A stretch of DNA of 64,000 nt from Rhynchospora pubera (lineage: Eukaryota; Streptophyta; Magnoliopsida; Poales; Cyperaceae), in contig CM051459.1 in assembly GCA_028095005.1 (NCBI GenBank), positions 312,420,513 through 312,484,512 on the forward strand. The letters are read 5' to 3'. This document shows positions 1 through 11,284 of the stretch, in pieces (the stretch's first letter is position 1; every line of letters starts with the position of its first letter). The position numbers and the translations under genes were made by a program. The notes beneath the pieces are model-generated. The model had not been told where the DNA came from. It ran no database searches and was given only the letters and a program-made list of their open reading frames with translations.

Positions 1-600
1 TAAGAAGTATTTCAAACCCCCTAAGTTCTTCATTTCAAATTCCTTTGACAGCTTTGTTTCAAGCTCTTGAATTCCAGTTTTGTCATCGCCTGTTATAATC
101 ATGTCATCCACATAAATAATGAGAATAACAATTTTACCTCCATTTCTTTTAAAGAACATGGTGTGATCAGAGTTCCCTTGAGTATACCCATAGCTTTTCA
201 TGGCCTTATTGAATCTTCCAAACCATGCCCTCGGCGATTGCTTGAGACCATACAACGCCTTCTTGAGTTTACATACTTCCTTTCCTGAACCAATGTGCCC
301 ATAACCAGGAGGGATGTCCATATAAATTTCTTCTTCCAGGTCTCCATGCAGAAATGCATTTTTAACATCAAATTGGTGTAGTGGCCAGTCACGGTTAGCT
401 GCAAGAGATAGTAAGACTCGAACAGACTTTAATTTAGCAACTGGAGAAAATATTTCTTGAAAGTCTACCCCATATGTCTGTGTATATCCCTTCGCAACCA
501 ATCTCGCTTTGTATCTCTCAATTTTCCCTTCTGCATTGTATTTAATTGAGTAAACCCATTTACAACCCACTGTTCTTTTTCCAGGTGGTAACTCAACAAT
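1..600 (-). pseudogene. Copia reverse transcriptase core, cut by the window edge
   Basis: Translating the minus strand frame by frame gives copia RT pieces: a NAFLHGDL-like segment near 330-360, LKQSPRAW-like coding near 215-245, and the catalytic YVDDM motif near 100-118. They are not in one long frame with the upstream integrase. The RT is therefore present but broken, and it continues past position 1. Confidence 0.75.
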
Positions 601-1691
601 CTGCCAAGTATGATTTTTTCTAGAGTTTCCATTTCTACACGCATTGCCCTATTCCATTTCTCACTTTTAAGAGCATCTTCAACTTTTTCTAGTATAGTCA
701 CAGAAGATAATTGCTCTGCAAATTCCTTTAATGGTTGGGGCAGATTAGTAGTTGAGGTATAATTTGAGATTGGATACCTTATTTCTCTACTTGTCCCATC
801 TTCCGGGATGTACCGCTTTGGTGGTTTGCCACGGGTGCTACGCGGGGGCAGTTTAGGTTCTAAATCTGATATGTATACCTCATTCTGAATTGCTGCATCA
901 TCTGTTGAGTATGCTTCAATTCCTGAACTCAAGTCGTTTGCCAGCTCCGGCTCTGCCATCTCCGACTCTTCCTCAAACATTGCTTCGTCAACAGCTACAC
1001 CAGGGTTTGGTTGTTCCGCTCTTATTTCTGCCGAACTGTGTTGTTGTGTTTCCACCTCCGTTGGTTGAACCCTATTAGTCGTCTCCAGGAGCTGGTCAGC
1101 TGATACAACAAACCTCATATCTAATCTTTCCGATTTATTAAAAGGGACTAAAAAATCCAAGTCTGGTTCGCTATACTCATTGCCTCCCTGAACCAGAGTT
1201 TGGGGTTCCTTGAAATAGGACTCATTCTCAATAAAGGTGATGTCTCTAGTTGTATAAAATTTTTTATTATCCGGATTATAACACTTGTAGCCTTTTTGAT
1301 TTGTTCCCATGCCTAGGAAAATACATTTCACAGCCTGTGGTTCTAGCTTAGTGCGAAATAGTTTTTGAATGTGAATATAAGCCACGCACCCAAAAATTTT
1401 TGGTGGTAAATTCAGAACTGAGGTCATATTCACATGAGATGAGAATATTTGGAGTGGTGTTTTAAAATTATTAGCACTTGTAGGGGTTCGGTTGCAAAGA
1501 TACACACCATAAGATAATGCATTGTCCCAAAAAACGGGTGGTACCTTATTCTCCAGAAGTAATGACCTGGTTATTTCAAGAAGTTGTCTATTTTTTCGCT
1601 CGGCAATTCCATTCTGCTGAGGAGTGCCAACACATGTTGTCTCATGAATAATTCCTTTCTCAATAAAAAAGTTATGTAAATATTTATTCAT
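465..1691 (-). pseudogene. Copia integrase C-terminal part and start of reverse transcriptase
   Basis: This frame continues the integrase, with typical motifs GTPQQNGIAERKNR and a chromodomain-less C-terminal segment including LGMGTNQKGYKCY. An acidic linker follows, then a basic run RSTRGKPPKRY and the RT lead-in EKWNRAMRVEMETLE. The ATG at 1691 is only the first Met after the frameshift and is not a real start. The frame drifts out of the RT sequence after about residue 355, showing a second frameshift close to 600. Confidence 0.85.
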
Positions 1692-3664
1692 GTATTCAGT
1701 TCCATTATACTCCTAATGATCTTTATTTCTTTTCCAAATTGTGTTTTCACCATTGTATAGAAATTCTGGACAACTTTAGGAACCTCATCTTTTGTTTTAA
1801 GTAAAATAAGCCAAGTCATCCTTGAACAATCATCAATGAAAGAGATATACCATCTACAACCTGATTTAGCAATAATAGGTGATGGCCCCCAAACATCTGT
1901 ATGCACCAAATCAAAAGGTTTTGCACATTTATTTTTGCTATTGGAATAAGTAATTCTATGACTCTTAGATTTAATACAAGTTTCACACATAAAATTCCTT
2001 GAGTCTAGATTCAAAAATAAATCAGGTAGCAATTTTTCCATATAGCCAAATGACGGGTGTCCTAATCTTTTATGCCATAACATAATTGTCTCCCTACATG
2101 ATTGTTCTTTTTTTACAACATAACTGCTCCCATAACAGAAATCATCCAAGTAATATAGCCCATCTCGTCTAGTACCACGGCCAATGGTCTTTTTCGTGAG
2201 AATATCCTGGAATATACAATAGTCAGGGAACATGAGAACATTGCAATTTTTATTCTTTGTAAGTTGACTCACGGATATTAATTTTGTTGCCAGAGAGGGA
2301 ACAACTAGTATATTTTTCAACTTAAGTTGTTCACACAATATCATTTCTCCTGTACCTATCACATGATGTATTTCCCCATTTGCATTCATGACCCCTGTTT
2401 TATGTGAGGTGCCTATGTTCATTAATTCATTTGTTTCATGTGTCATATGGTCAGTTACTCCTGAGTCAATAATCCATCCATTGGTTTTATATCTTGTGCA
2501 CTCATCTGAGATACTACAATAACCAATGTTAAGTTCAGAAATACCACTTTTACCTTCAACCCCTTCCTCTGGTTCTGACTGACTCACGCCAGGTTGCTGA
2601 GTTGATATGTTGCTCACGCCAGGTGTTGTGTTGCCTACGGCAATGGTTGAGGCTGCAGCTGTTTTGCTCTTTTCCTCATATTTTTTCTTCCTGTCGCCTT
2701 TCCACCACTCAGGATAACCAAGCACCTCAAAGCACTGGTCTTTTGTGTGTCGGTTCTTGCCACAAACTGTACACTTCAATTTAGACTTGTCAGTAAAGGA
2801 AGTTCTGTTTTGTGACTCATGTACCTTACCGGCCTTGTATCCTCTAGACGCCATCACAACATGACGCACTTCTGTCCCTGTTCCGCCTTTGACCATTATT
2901 TCTTGCCGATTTGCTTCTCTTCTTACATGGCCATATGCCTGTTCAAGAGAGGGGAAGGGCCTTTGCTGTATCACCTGTGCTCTCATGGCATCCAGCGTGT
3001 CATCAAGCCCATCAAGAAAGACATACACCCTTGTTTTTTGGATAAAAGTGTTGAACTTGTCAATATCTACTGCATACTCCATAGGATTGGGGCAGCGAAA
3101 GTCGATTTCTTGGAATAGTTCTTGCAGCTCGTCATAGTATTCTTCAATGGCTCGCCCACCTTGTTTCACATGTGTAACTTGGCGGTTTAATGCATAAACC
3201 TGAGCCTCGTCACTATCATCATAATAAGTTGTAGCTATGCGTTGCCAAACATCCTTAGCAGTGGGGTAACTGATATATCTGCCCCTCAAACGAGGTTCAA
3301 GAGAACTAATGATCCAACCCTTTACTACCACATCATCAGTAGCCCATCTTCGATATGCTACCTCTTCAGTTATGGGTGGTGGAGTCGGTTCTCCTGTGAG
3401 ATGCTTCATCCGCTCTCGACCACCCACATACATCTCCATCGCCTGGCGCCAGAACGAGTAGTTTGTGCCATCAAACTTCACATCAATACAGGTGGAATAG
3501 ATGTTACTTTCAGCTGTCACAGGTTGGGTTATGATCTGCATAGACTGTTGAGGATTACTCATAGATGCAGTTTGCAAAGTTGCCATCTGAGTTATCATCT
3601 TTGCCATCTGCTCAATTAGAGCAGCGGTGGAGGTTGACTCTTGATTGTCTTGCGTGCCAGTCAT
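1688..3664 (-). pseudogene. Copia gag-protease-integrase (N-terminal part), frameshifted
   Basis: The start is taken at the ATG at 3664 (MTGTQDNQ), because the frame upstream overlaps the primer site. A copia gag region covers about the first 300 residues. A zinc knuckle CTVCGKNRHTKDQC follows, then the protease motif IDSGVTDHM, in which the usual A of DSGA is V. Next come a pre-integrase segment (LWHKRLGHPS) and the integrase core (HTDVWGPSP, FIDDCSRMTW). The frame stops at 1688-1690 in the middle of the integrase catalytic core, where related proteins continue; the continuation is in another frame. The product would be a virus-like-particle polyprotein but is non-functional as read. Confidence 0.9.
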
Positions 3665-3705
3665 CTTCTTCTTCTCACAATACTCAGCGATCAGGATCAA
3701 TAGAA

Positions 3706-3721
3706 CCTGTCTCTGATACCA
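3706..3721 (-). promoter_or_regulatory. Primer binding site, initiator tRNA-Met type
   Basis: The minus strand reads TGGTATCAGAGACAGG immediately after the LTR. The first 11 bases match the usual plant copia primer site complementary to the 3' end of initiator tRNA-Met. It fixes both element orientation and the inner LTR border. Confidence 0.85.
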
Positions 3722-4022
3722 TGCCAGAAAACTGATAAAGGGGACACGCAACACCCAAGAAAGCTCCCTCCCACCCTGTTTTATTAATTCTCACGGAAGA
3801 ATCAACTGATACATGTGCTCCTTTGTTTATATGAATATACATGATTTGTTCATCAAGCAAGCTAAACTAGGCAACATATCTTTTAATATTCAGAAGATTA
3901 CATAAAAAAAACATTTCTAATTATAACCTAGATATGCCTGTATCTTCCAAACTTTACTTCCTTCTTTGTGTTCTGCATATCTCCATGCGTATCCATTCTG
4001 ACAACTTAGTGCTATTCGAACA
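3722..4022 (-). repeat. 5' LTR of the copia element
   Basis: The inner boundary is firm: minus-strand GGCA is followed directly by the tRNA-Met primer site at 3721. The outer boundary is inferred from the minus-strand start TGTTCGAATAGCAC, giving TG...CA ends and about 301 bp, within the normal copia range. A TATA-like stretch lies near 3828-3838. The outer end could shift by tens of bases because the other LTR is not in the window. Confidence 0.6.
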
Positions 4023-4596
4023 ATAACTCTAAAGCATCGCTTGATCCGTGCTTTAGAGTGTATGGTAATCATTCTCTATCTCTATATATATAAATATATA
4101 TTAATAATAAGGATTGACAACGTAGCCCAGTTTATAGAAAAAAAAAATGAGATTATGTTTGGTCATTTCATTATATGCTAAAGGTTTCACGAAACCATAC
4201 CCACTTAGTCGATGGATTAAACTGCCATGTATTTGGACTCTGCAAAGAAACACCAGATATGCATTCTGAGTTTCAACATCCAGACCTCTTCAGTATTAAA
4301 TAAAATTGGGTTGAGAATGAGCTCACTTAATTTTGGGAACCCAATATACTACTTATGACCAGGAAGGGTTGTTATACCAGGAATAATAAATAAATTCAGA
4401 AAATTCAAGTTCAATTGAGTTTTGCTTGGGATAGTGTTAGGGTGGGGATCAATCAGTGCTATGAGGTCTTTATAAATATGCGTTATGGGGAGAGATCATG
4501 ATCTGGATAGATCATAACATAGTCTATGGGTCACAGCCTAAGCTAAATTCTTGTCGTGCCATTGCAATTTTATTTATAAATTTATTTCCAATACAG
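4023..4596. other. Region between copia LTR and first kinase exon
   Basis: About 570 bp of AT-rich sequence with no open coding stretch. It should correspond to the intron upstream of the first visible kinase exon. The stretch 4285-4390 loosely resembles a decayed glycine-loop exon (AATAAAATTGGG, then AGGAAGGGTTGTTATACC), but the match is too weak to call. Confidence 0.4.
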
Positions 4597-6990
4597 GGAA
4601 AACTGCCAGGTGGGGAAGAAATAGCAGTTAAAAGGCTATCAGCTACTTCGAGACAAGGAATTGAAGAGTTCAAAAATGAAGTCATACTTATTGCAAAGCT
4701 GCAGCACCGCAACCTTGTTAGACTTTTAGGCTGTTGCATCCAGGGACGGGAGAAGTTGTTGGTCTATGAGTTCCTGCCTAATAAAAGCTTGGATGCTTTT
4801 CTTTTTGGTACAATTTATTACATTTATTAATGAGAAAGGTTTATGTCCAATGCATTGGATGGAGGGGTCCATCCAATGGGCTCATTTTTTGTATTTTTGA
4901 GCATCAAACTATCGATCCAAACCGTTTAGTGCGATCTCCATAGTGAAATCTATACAAAACAAAATTTTATATTTATCTAATTATTTTTACTTAATTTATT
5001 CAGATTTTAGAAAATCATCGATCTAAAAAATTATGAACCATTTAAATATGTTTTTTAAAAATAACGATTTTCAAAAAATCTAACAAAATAGTAAAAAGAT
5101 TCAGAAAAATATAAAATTCAATTTCGTACTAGATTTTAATATGAAGATCACATTGAATGATTTAGATTCAACATTTGATACTCAAAATCCAAAAAAAAAA
5201 AAAAAAAAAACAAACGCATTGGATGGACACCCTCTGTCCAATGCATTGGACTTTAGCTTTGCTTTTTTTTTTAAAAAAAAAAATTTCTTTTCGTTGGGAC
5301 TATCACATCAGTCAATTACTCAATTTACATACATTGAAATTATTCAAGAAAAAAAAAACAAAAAAAATGAACAATTAAACGTATACTAGATCAATAAATT
5401 GAAGAATATAAGAATAAATTCACACAATATTGTAAAAGAAACCAATTACACAAGAACAGACAGGATAGAAATCTGAAGCAGAGCAGGAAACAGAATGTTG
5501 ATTGGTTACAAAAGAACAGGCAGGATAGAAATCAGATGCAGAGCAGGAAACAGAAGCTGATCATATTGGAAATAACTTTGAAGTACCATTCGACAAGTAG
5601 ATTGTCGCACAGTGTGTTAATTGGTTTGATTAAGTCATACTTTGAATTGTTTACAAACACATTTCATAAACCATACTGGATCACTTTATATTGCATTCAC
5701 ATCATTGAACGATCAAGTGTCTTTTTAGGGATTTTCATATGATATAAAGTGATAATAATCAAATCTTTGTATCATAAAAATGTTGATAATCTTTAATTGA
5801 ATCAGGGTGCCAACTTATAATAAAATGTGTATCTTTAAGTGTCTAATCTTTTACCTTTATAGATCCTTCAAAGAGGGGATTATTAGATTGGAGAAAAAGA
5901 TTCAACATAATAGAAGGGATAGCTAGAGGGCTCTTATACCTCCACTGTGATTCAAGACTACGTGTTGTGCACCGTGATTTGAAAGCCAGCAATGTTTTGT
6001 TAGATAATAATATGGACCCAAAGATATCTGACTTCGGAATGGCACGAATTTTTGGTGCAGAACAGAATCAAGAAAACACAATCCGTGTAGTTGGTACAGT
6101 GTAGGTTTTATGCTTTTTGTAGAATAGTATTGTCATCCAAATAATGGCACCAATGTTATTTCATATCAACAAATTATATTCTAACTGTTAATTAAATTTA
6201 AAATTTATATGGAAAATCTAAAGCATATATAAAGGATTCTAGCCCTTCTTACTGCCCCCGAAAACTAAAAAAAGACTTTTGCTTGAATAATAGGGGTTAC
6301 ATGTCGCCTGAGTATGCTATGGAAGGCATTTTCTCAGTGAAGTCGGATGTCTACAGCTTTGGGATTCTGCTTCTGGAGATAATAACGGGGGAAAGGAATA
6401 GCAACTTCCGCTATAAAGAGGACTCTATAAATATTGTTGGATATGTAAGCATTACTCAACCAATTTATAACTATACAATTATAAGAACTTAGGGGAAGTA
6501 TTGAAAAAACCAGAGAGGGAGTATATCCTCAATTCCTCACTTTGAACTGGAATGGTATATATGCCCAATTAGCACTTCAAAATAGACAACTAATGTAACA
6601 AGTCCCATAGAATTAATTGAAATTCACTGCCAAGCCAAACAGAACTTATGTTTCTGAATAATATTTTTCATACTTCAGGCATACAAACTCTGGCATAAAG
6701 GCGACACCCAAAACCTAATTGATCCAGCAGTTAGAGAAACATGCTCCATTTCAGAGGTGCTCCGTTGCATACACGTGGCACTGTTGTGTGTGCAAGACCT
6801 TGCATATGACCGGCCAGATATTCTGTCAGCAATAAAAATGATATTTAATGAAGGCACTGACATGCCGAGACCTAGACAACCCACTTTCACTGTTCAAGGC
6901 TATTCCTCTAACAACAGTGCCATGAAGAGCAGTGCTGAATATTTGATTACTGATTGTGGGGTAACAATCACAGGGATTCAAGGAAGATAG
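4597..6990 (+). CDS. Receptor-like serine/threonine kinase, 3' four exons (5' part missing)
   Basis: Four exons join in frame with GT/AG borders: 4597-4807, 5863-6100, 6294-6444 and 6679-6990 (stop TAG). They encode most of a kinase of the S-domain/cysteine-rich receptor-like class. The ATP-binding lysine is in IAVKRLSA, the catalytic loop is HRDLKASNVLL, DFG is in KISDFGMARIF, then GYMSPEYAMEG and VYSFGILLLEIITG. The C-terminal tail ends VTITGIQGR. All key catalytic residues in these exons are intact and no stop interrupts them. The glycine-rich loop, transmembrane segment and extracellular domains are absent between here and the copia LTR. One odd residue is V where the family usually has Y before GYMSPEYA, at the 6100/6294 junction. 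The 5' exons may lie left of the copia insertion, or the gene may be a truncated relic. Confidence 0.85.
4845..5251. mobile_element. MITE with self-palindromic terminal repeats, in kinase intron
   Basis: The ends are inverted copies: GTCCAATGCATTGGATGG at the left and, inverted, GTCCAATGCATTGGACAG at the right. About 36 bp of each end match. Each end contains its own palindrome (TCCAATGCATTGGA), so each could fold alone. The interior is AT-rich with no coding. I could not find a convincing target-site duplication. It lies in the 1055 bp intron between the first two visible kinase exons. Confidence 0.7.
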
Positions 6991-8074
6991 CTGTCAGAAA
7001 GTTAAGTGTTTATCCTCGAAATGATCACCCTTATGTACCAACGCTTGCATTTTTCTTTCGCAATTTTCAAACTGAAGTCCAACCCATTTATTTTTGTTAT
7101 TTTTTTTCAGAAGAAAGGTAACAATGTTATCCATTTCATTCATTGAACATGAAACAATCTTACAGTAACACTCTCAGTTAGTTTGTACAGATGCTGTCAT
7201 CAACAACTCATATATACAAAAGGCCCAAAATCAGCCTATTACAATAATGTTATTAACAGACTAGTATGCTGACCTCAGTGAACATTTTTTAACGAACAGG
7301 ATTCATGCTTATTTTATTATTGAGGTGGTGCATTCTTAATGAACATTTCTTTATTTTAATGTTTTTTTTATAAAGTTTTTAATTTCATCATCTTTTGTAT
7401 TACTTTATTTATTTATTATTATTTTTTTGCCACGATTTCTTCTTCTAACAGTATGAAAGCACAAATAACCAACAACAGTTAAAAAGAGCAGCCTGAATTT
7501 TATTCAAAGAAAAAAGTAAAGTACTTAATTAAATATTAGATGCGGCAGTGTGTGGGCCATACTTAACTGAACTTTGGGATCCACATCTTTGCATCTCCAA
7601 ACTCCAAGCTACCTACCCAAATTGAATCACAAAAAAGACCTGATGCAATGTCAATGGATTCCATATCCAAACTTAATTAGAAGGAAAATTGAAGTCACAG
7701 AATCAGACTCGGTGTATCAATGGAAATCAGATTGAAATCATAGAAATAATTTGAGACTATTTTGTAACAAGCATGCACCACAAATGGAAAATTTTGTGAA
7801 TCGCCAATATAGATTAAGCATGCAAACTGGACTTGTAATTATTTGCATCATTTAATCCTTTTATGCAAAATATGGCATTGCTATATATAATCTTTAGAAA
7901 ATAAAAAAAGTTTCAAGTGTTTTAGGGAACGGAAAGAAGCTTTATTTGTACAAATATGCAGGGGCTATTTGTAAAGAACCCTATTACATAAACACCACTA
8001 AGTAACCTTTATTTTAACTCAGAGACTCAACTTCGGTGTTTTTGTCTTGCTGCTTTTTTACATTTAGACATTAT
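6991..8074. other. AT-rich 3' flank of the kinase gene, no gene seen
   Basis: No exon-like or repeat structure recognised. It presumably holds the kinase 3' UTR and intergenic sequence up to the start of the tandem duplication. Confidence 0.5.
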
Positions 8075-8547
8075 TTGTTAAATAAGGAAATATGATTCAT
8101 AAGACTTATTGCTAAGCATCATTATTTGGATTGTGAAGTTTACTTAGAGAAATGCCAATCAAATTTGATTGTAGAGAATATTTTACAATCTTAAATTTTT
8201 AAATTTAATTTGATTGTGGCAGTGATACATGCATTTATATTCACTTGGAGCATCTGATATGCAATATTTAACATTATCTCAATAAAAAATCATCTAGATT
8301 TAGCTCATCATTAGCATGTAAAGTACATTCCACATGTACCCAAAAAGAAGTTAAGAATGGCAACACAAATATAATAAATAAAGGGAACAGTTAAAATTAT
8401 CACATGTGCCCCTGGAAGGCTGTAACTAGATTCAAGATGAGTACCTAACACATGTTCAAATTAACCACTTAATAAATTACATAACAGAAAGCTGCAACAA
8501 TGATAAGAAACTACTATTCATAGGAACAGCTTCAACATCTCCATCTA

Positions 8548-9115
8548 TCAGTAAACCTCACTGTATTTCTCCATGGCACTCACCAGGCGCACTTCATGAT
8601 CAAAGTACTTCTTCAGCTTCTTTGGCCTAGAGGTTGACATCACTGTTTTGGTTCCTGTTCTTTCCTTAGATGGTCGGCCCACAAATTGCCTCCTGAGAGT
8701 CTTCTTTACCTCTTTAAGCATTTCAAATAGGGACTTATGCTTGGATGCCAGTCCAGTTTTGCTCGTCTTGGAATTGGACCCCATTGGCACTTCACTGGTA
8801 AGACTGCTATCAGGATTCGACTTGAAAGTTGACATGGTAGTATATTGACTTGTCTTGGGGGTGTTGTCCCGGGTGACCGGCTTGGAGGTAACGGCCCAGT
8901 TTGAGTTAAATTCAGAGTGCCAAAGTTTGAGTTCGTCAAGAGGAATAATGGGTAGCTGTGAAGGGTCTGGGCGACGACAGACTGATTTTGAGAAATAAGC
9001 ACGCCACAACCAAGAGTTTGGGTCGTCTTTGTATAAGTCCTCCATCAAGTTCTCTCTCAAAGCTTTCTCAAATAAAATCAACCAAGTATAAAGAATTTTA
9101 GGTCCCAACTGTAAT
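8548..9115 (-). CDS. Terminal exon of an unrecognised plant gene (copy 1)
   Basis: The minus strand has a 3' splice site ATTACAG ending at 9114-9115, then an open frame of about 186 codons to a TGA or TAG stop at 8548. The product starts around GPKILYTWLILFEKALREN and contains DDPNSWLWRAYFSKS, a low-complexity Ser/Thr/Lys middle, and a basic tail (RPKKLKKYFDHEVRL) ending EKYSEVY. I do not recognise the family. It is likely a last exon: a clean acceptor, an acidic/aromatic start and a lysine-rich, probably disordered end. The diverged second copy keeps the same frame over part of its length, supporting past selection as protein. The intron upstream is now interrupted by the retrotransposon only 2 bp before the exon, so splicing of this copy is doubtful. 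Confidence 0.6.
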
Positions 9116-9517
9116 TGATATCATTACTATTTGTAGGCATTTGGACCGTACTAGACATTCAAATAACACTCAAACCATTAAATTATTCAATAAATTGCTA
9201 TGATTTCCAAGGAATTGGCTCTACCGTCGTTCTTCTCTCATTTTACAGGACTTTGATGATTTCTGGTGATATTTGAGCTATTTGAAGATTTCCGGCATTT
9301 GGCATACGCTAGACGACTCATTCCTAGCACTTGAAGGCACTTTTCAAACCACCGTTTGGACCAAATGACTCATGCTTGGGGCTAATGAGAAATTAAGAGA
9401 AGCAATTGGTCAAATAGAATCATTAGCATTGTAGAGCTCATCCTAAGCTTTCCAACGGTTTTTGAATCGCCTCAATCGGAGTCCGGATGGAGGAATTATG
9501 ACCGAAATACTAGCTCT

Positions 9518-9766
9518 CTGGTCAGGTCGAACAGACCCCTGGTCGACCCGAACAGAGGCTTGTCCGACCCGAACAGACCCCTGGTCGACCCGAACAGAGG
9601 CTTGTCCGACCCGAACAGACCCCTGGTCGATCCGAACAGAGGCTTGTCCGATCCGAACAGAACCCTGTCAGACCCAAACAGACCCCTGGTCGGATCGAAC
9701 AGAGACTTGTCCGACCCGAACAGAGGCTTGTCCGACCCGAACAGAACCATGTTCGATCCGACCAGA
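9518..9766 (+). repeat. 21-bp-spaced palindrome array A in 5' LTR
   Basis: Alternating units CCTGGTCGACCCGAACAG and CTTGTCCGACCCGAACAG recur at 21 bp. The unit length is a multiple of three, so all reading frames stay open across the array on both strands, producing several spurious repeat ORFs. The same array is at 14685-14933 in the 3' LTR. Confidence 0.9.
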
Positions 9767-10681
9767 CTGCCGAAAAATCATATTTGGAAGTATTTTCAAC
9801 ATGGAAACTCGTATTTTGGCATATTTTCTTGCCTTGACGACCAGGCAACCTCCTAAGCACCTGAAGATTACTATATAAGCTCCCCTAAGCCTAAGGAAAG
9901 GATACACAACCTTTCATACCACAAATTCCACTTTCCATAGGCGTTTCTCTCTCTTCCACCATGGGAGATCATCAAAGCTTGGTTCTTTGAAGCGACGGCA
10001 GCAAGGAGACGAGTTTGATGACCATCTTGCAACACACCACTGCCTAGAGATCGTAGTTTGAAAGCATAAAGGAGTATTTGGTTTATTCTTCTATGTTTTC
10101 TTCTCTATTTTCAATGGGCTTGTATCTTGTTATTTCTATGTTATTCGTTGTGTGTTTTAGTACTATGTTAGGCTAAATTTATGTAGTCTTAGGGGTAAGG
10201 TAGTAACTTAGGTTTGGATGTTGTGATTTGACTCGTTATGTTATGATATGTTCTGTTGATTTGTTTCGTGAGAATTATTATAATTGCTTGTTTAAATTGC
10301 TTGGTTAAGTCTAATTAACTTCTAGATGAATGGCCACATTTAGTTAAGTTCTAAAGTTAGGTTAATCAAGATAATTTAGATAAAGTATTTGGGATAAATC
10401 GTAGATCCGAAAGGGGAGATTAGTTGACACCAAAAGTGTAACTTTTAGACAAGTCCAAAAGACCTCTAGATATCCTTATGAACTCCAACAAACAAGTTTA
10501 AGTTGATTGAATTCTATACCAAAAGTTGTGAACCAATCGAGTTAATTAGGTTAGGTTGTGATTAAACCAGTTTCTAGTCCAACAAGCGACAGCTGAGGTT
10601 TAGAATATCTAGGTTTGACCAACAAACCCTAGCACAAAGCATAAAATATCATAAAAGTTCAAAATCACACACTTATACCAT

Positions 10682-10828
10682 CTGTTCGGATCGAACAGAC
10701 TCCTGTTCGGATTGAACAGAGTCCTGTTCGGATTGAACAGAGTCCTGTTCGGATTGAACAGACTCCTGTTCGGATTGAACAGAGTCCTGTTCGGATTGAA
10801 CAGATTCTTGTTCGGACCGAACAGAGCG
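10682..10828 (+). repeat. 21-bp palindrome array B, seven units (5' LTR)
   Basis: There are seven 21 bp units around the imperfect palindrome CTGTTCGGATTGAACAG, alternating ACTC and AGTC spacers. The first and last units are perfect or near-perfect palindromes (CTGTTCGGATCGAACAG; TGTTCGGACCGAACA). Confidence 0.93.
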
Positions 10829-11150
10829 GTATATGCTTGAAAAACACCGTTTGGTGCACGAAAGTGATAAGTTCTGTGTTCTAGAGTCCAAACCGATGTG
10901 AAAACTGAACCTAAGATGACTTTTATATTGTTAAAACACCCAAAAATATTTATTTACTTGCACCTTTAGATTTAATCAACCAAAAACTCCATAAAAATAT
11001 AATTGTCTAGCTTTCGTGAGGAAGTAAAGTCCGGTACTCATTAATCCGTCCCTTGGGTTCGACCCTAAAGCTGTACTCCAAAAGACTAGTGAGGTTAGCT
11101 CTAGGTATACAAATTTTATTTGGTACTAGGATTTAATTCCTTCATCAAAT

Positions 11151-11168
11151 TGGCGCCGTTGCCGGGGA
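11151..11168 (+). promoter_or_regulatory. Primer binding site, tRNA-Asp type
   Basis: TGGCGCCGTTGCCGGGGA lies three bases after the LTR end. It is the well-known Athila/Tat-type primer site complementary to the 3' end of tRNA-Asp. Confidence 0.92.
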
Positions 11169-11284
11169 CGGTGTTGATATTAGAATTTATTTTAGTAGCG
11201 AGAGACTAGATATTGTATCTTTTATTTATTTATTATTATTATTATTTTAAAAAAAAAAGAACAAAAAGTTTCACTTGTATCACC

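Larger units (their letters stand above)
1..4022 (-). mobile_element. Ty1/copia LTR retrotransposon, partial (5' LTR, gag and most of pol)
   Basis: The element reads right to left. Order on the minus strand: 5' LTR (about 4022-3722), initiator tRNA-Met primer site (3721-3706), gag with a zinc knuckle, aspartic protease, integrase, then reverse transcriptase running off the window start. The protease-integrase-RT order is diagnostic for copia rather than gypsy. The coding region has at least one frameshift in the integrase (near 1690) and another near the start of RT (near 465), so this copy is defective. RNase H, the polypurine tract and the 3' LTR must lie to the left of the window. No TSD can be checked because only one end is visible. 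Confidence 0.93.
9116..11147 (+). repeat. 5' LTR (2032 bp) of the Athila-like element
   Basis: It begins TGATATCATTACTATT and ends CCTTCATCA. It contains two arrays of the TTCGG/CCGAA palindrome (9518-9766 and 10682-10828). A likely promoter is TATATAAGC near 9873, about 30 bp upstream of the CAAC-rich start region; it follows the first array directly. Confidence 0.93.

Noticed and set aside
4285..4390. Decayed glycine-loop exon of the receptor-like kinase
   Set aside because: Only scattered resemblance to the expected exon; no open frame or splice sites.
9462..9907. Several overlapping ORFs of repeated GSDKPLF/RTDPW/DPNRGLS peptides
   Set aside because: They arise because a 21 bp palindrome array has no stops in most frames; they lie in the LTR and have no independent coding evidence.
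10682..10828. CRISPR-like appearance of regularly spaced palindromic repeats
   Set aside because: The units are contiguous 21 bp tandem repeats without unique spacers, lie in a plant LTR, and no cas genes are present.
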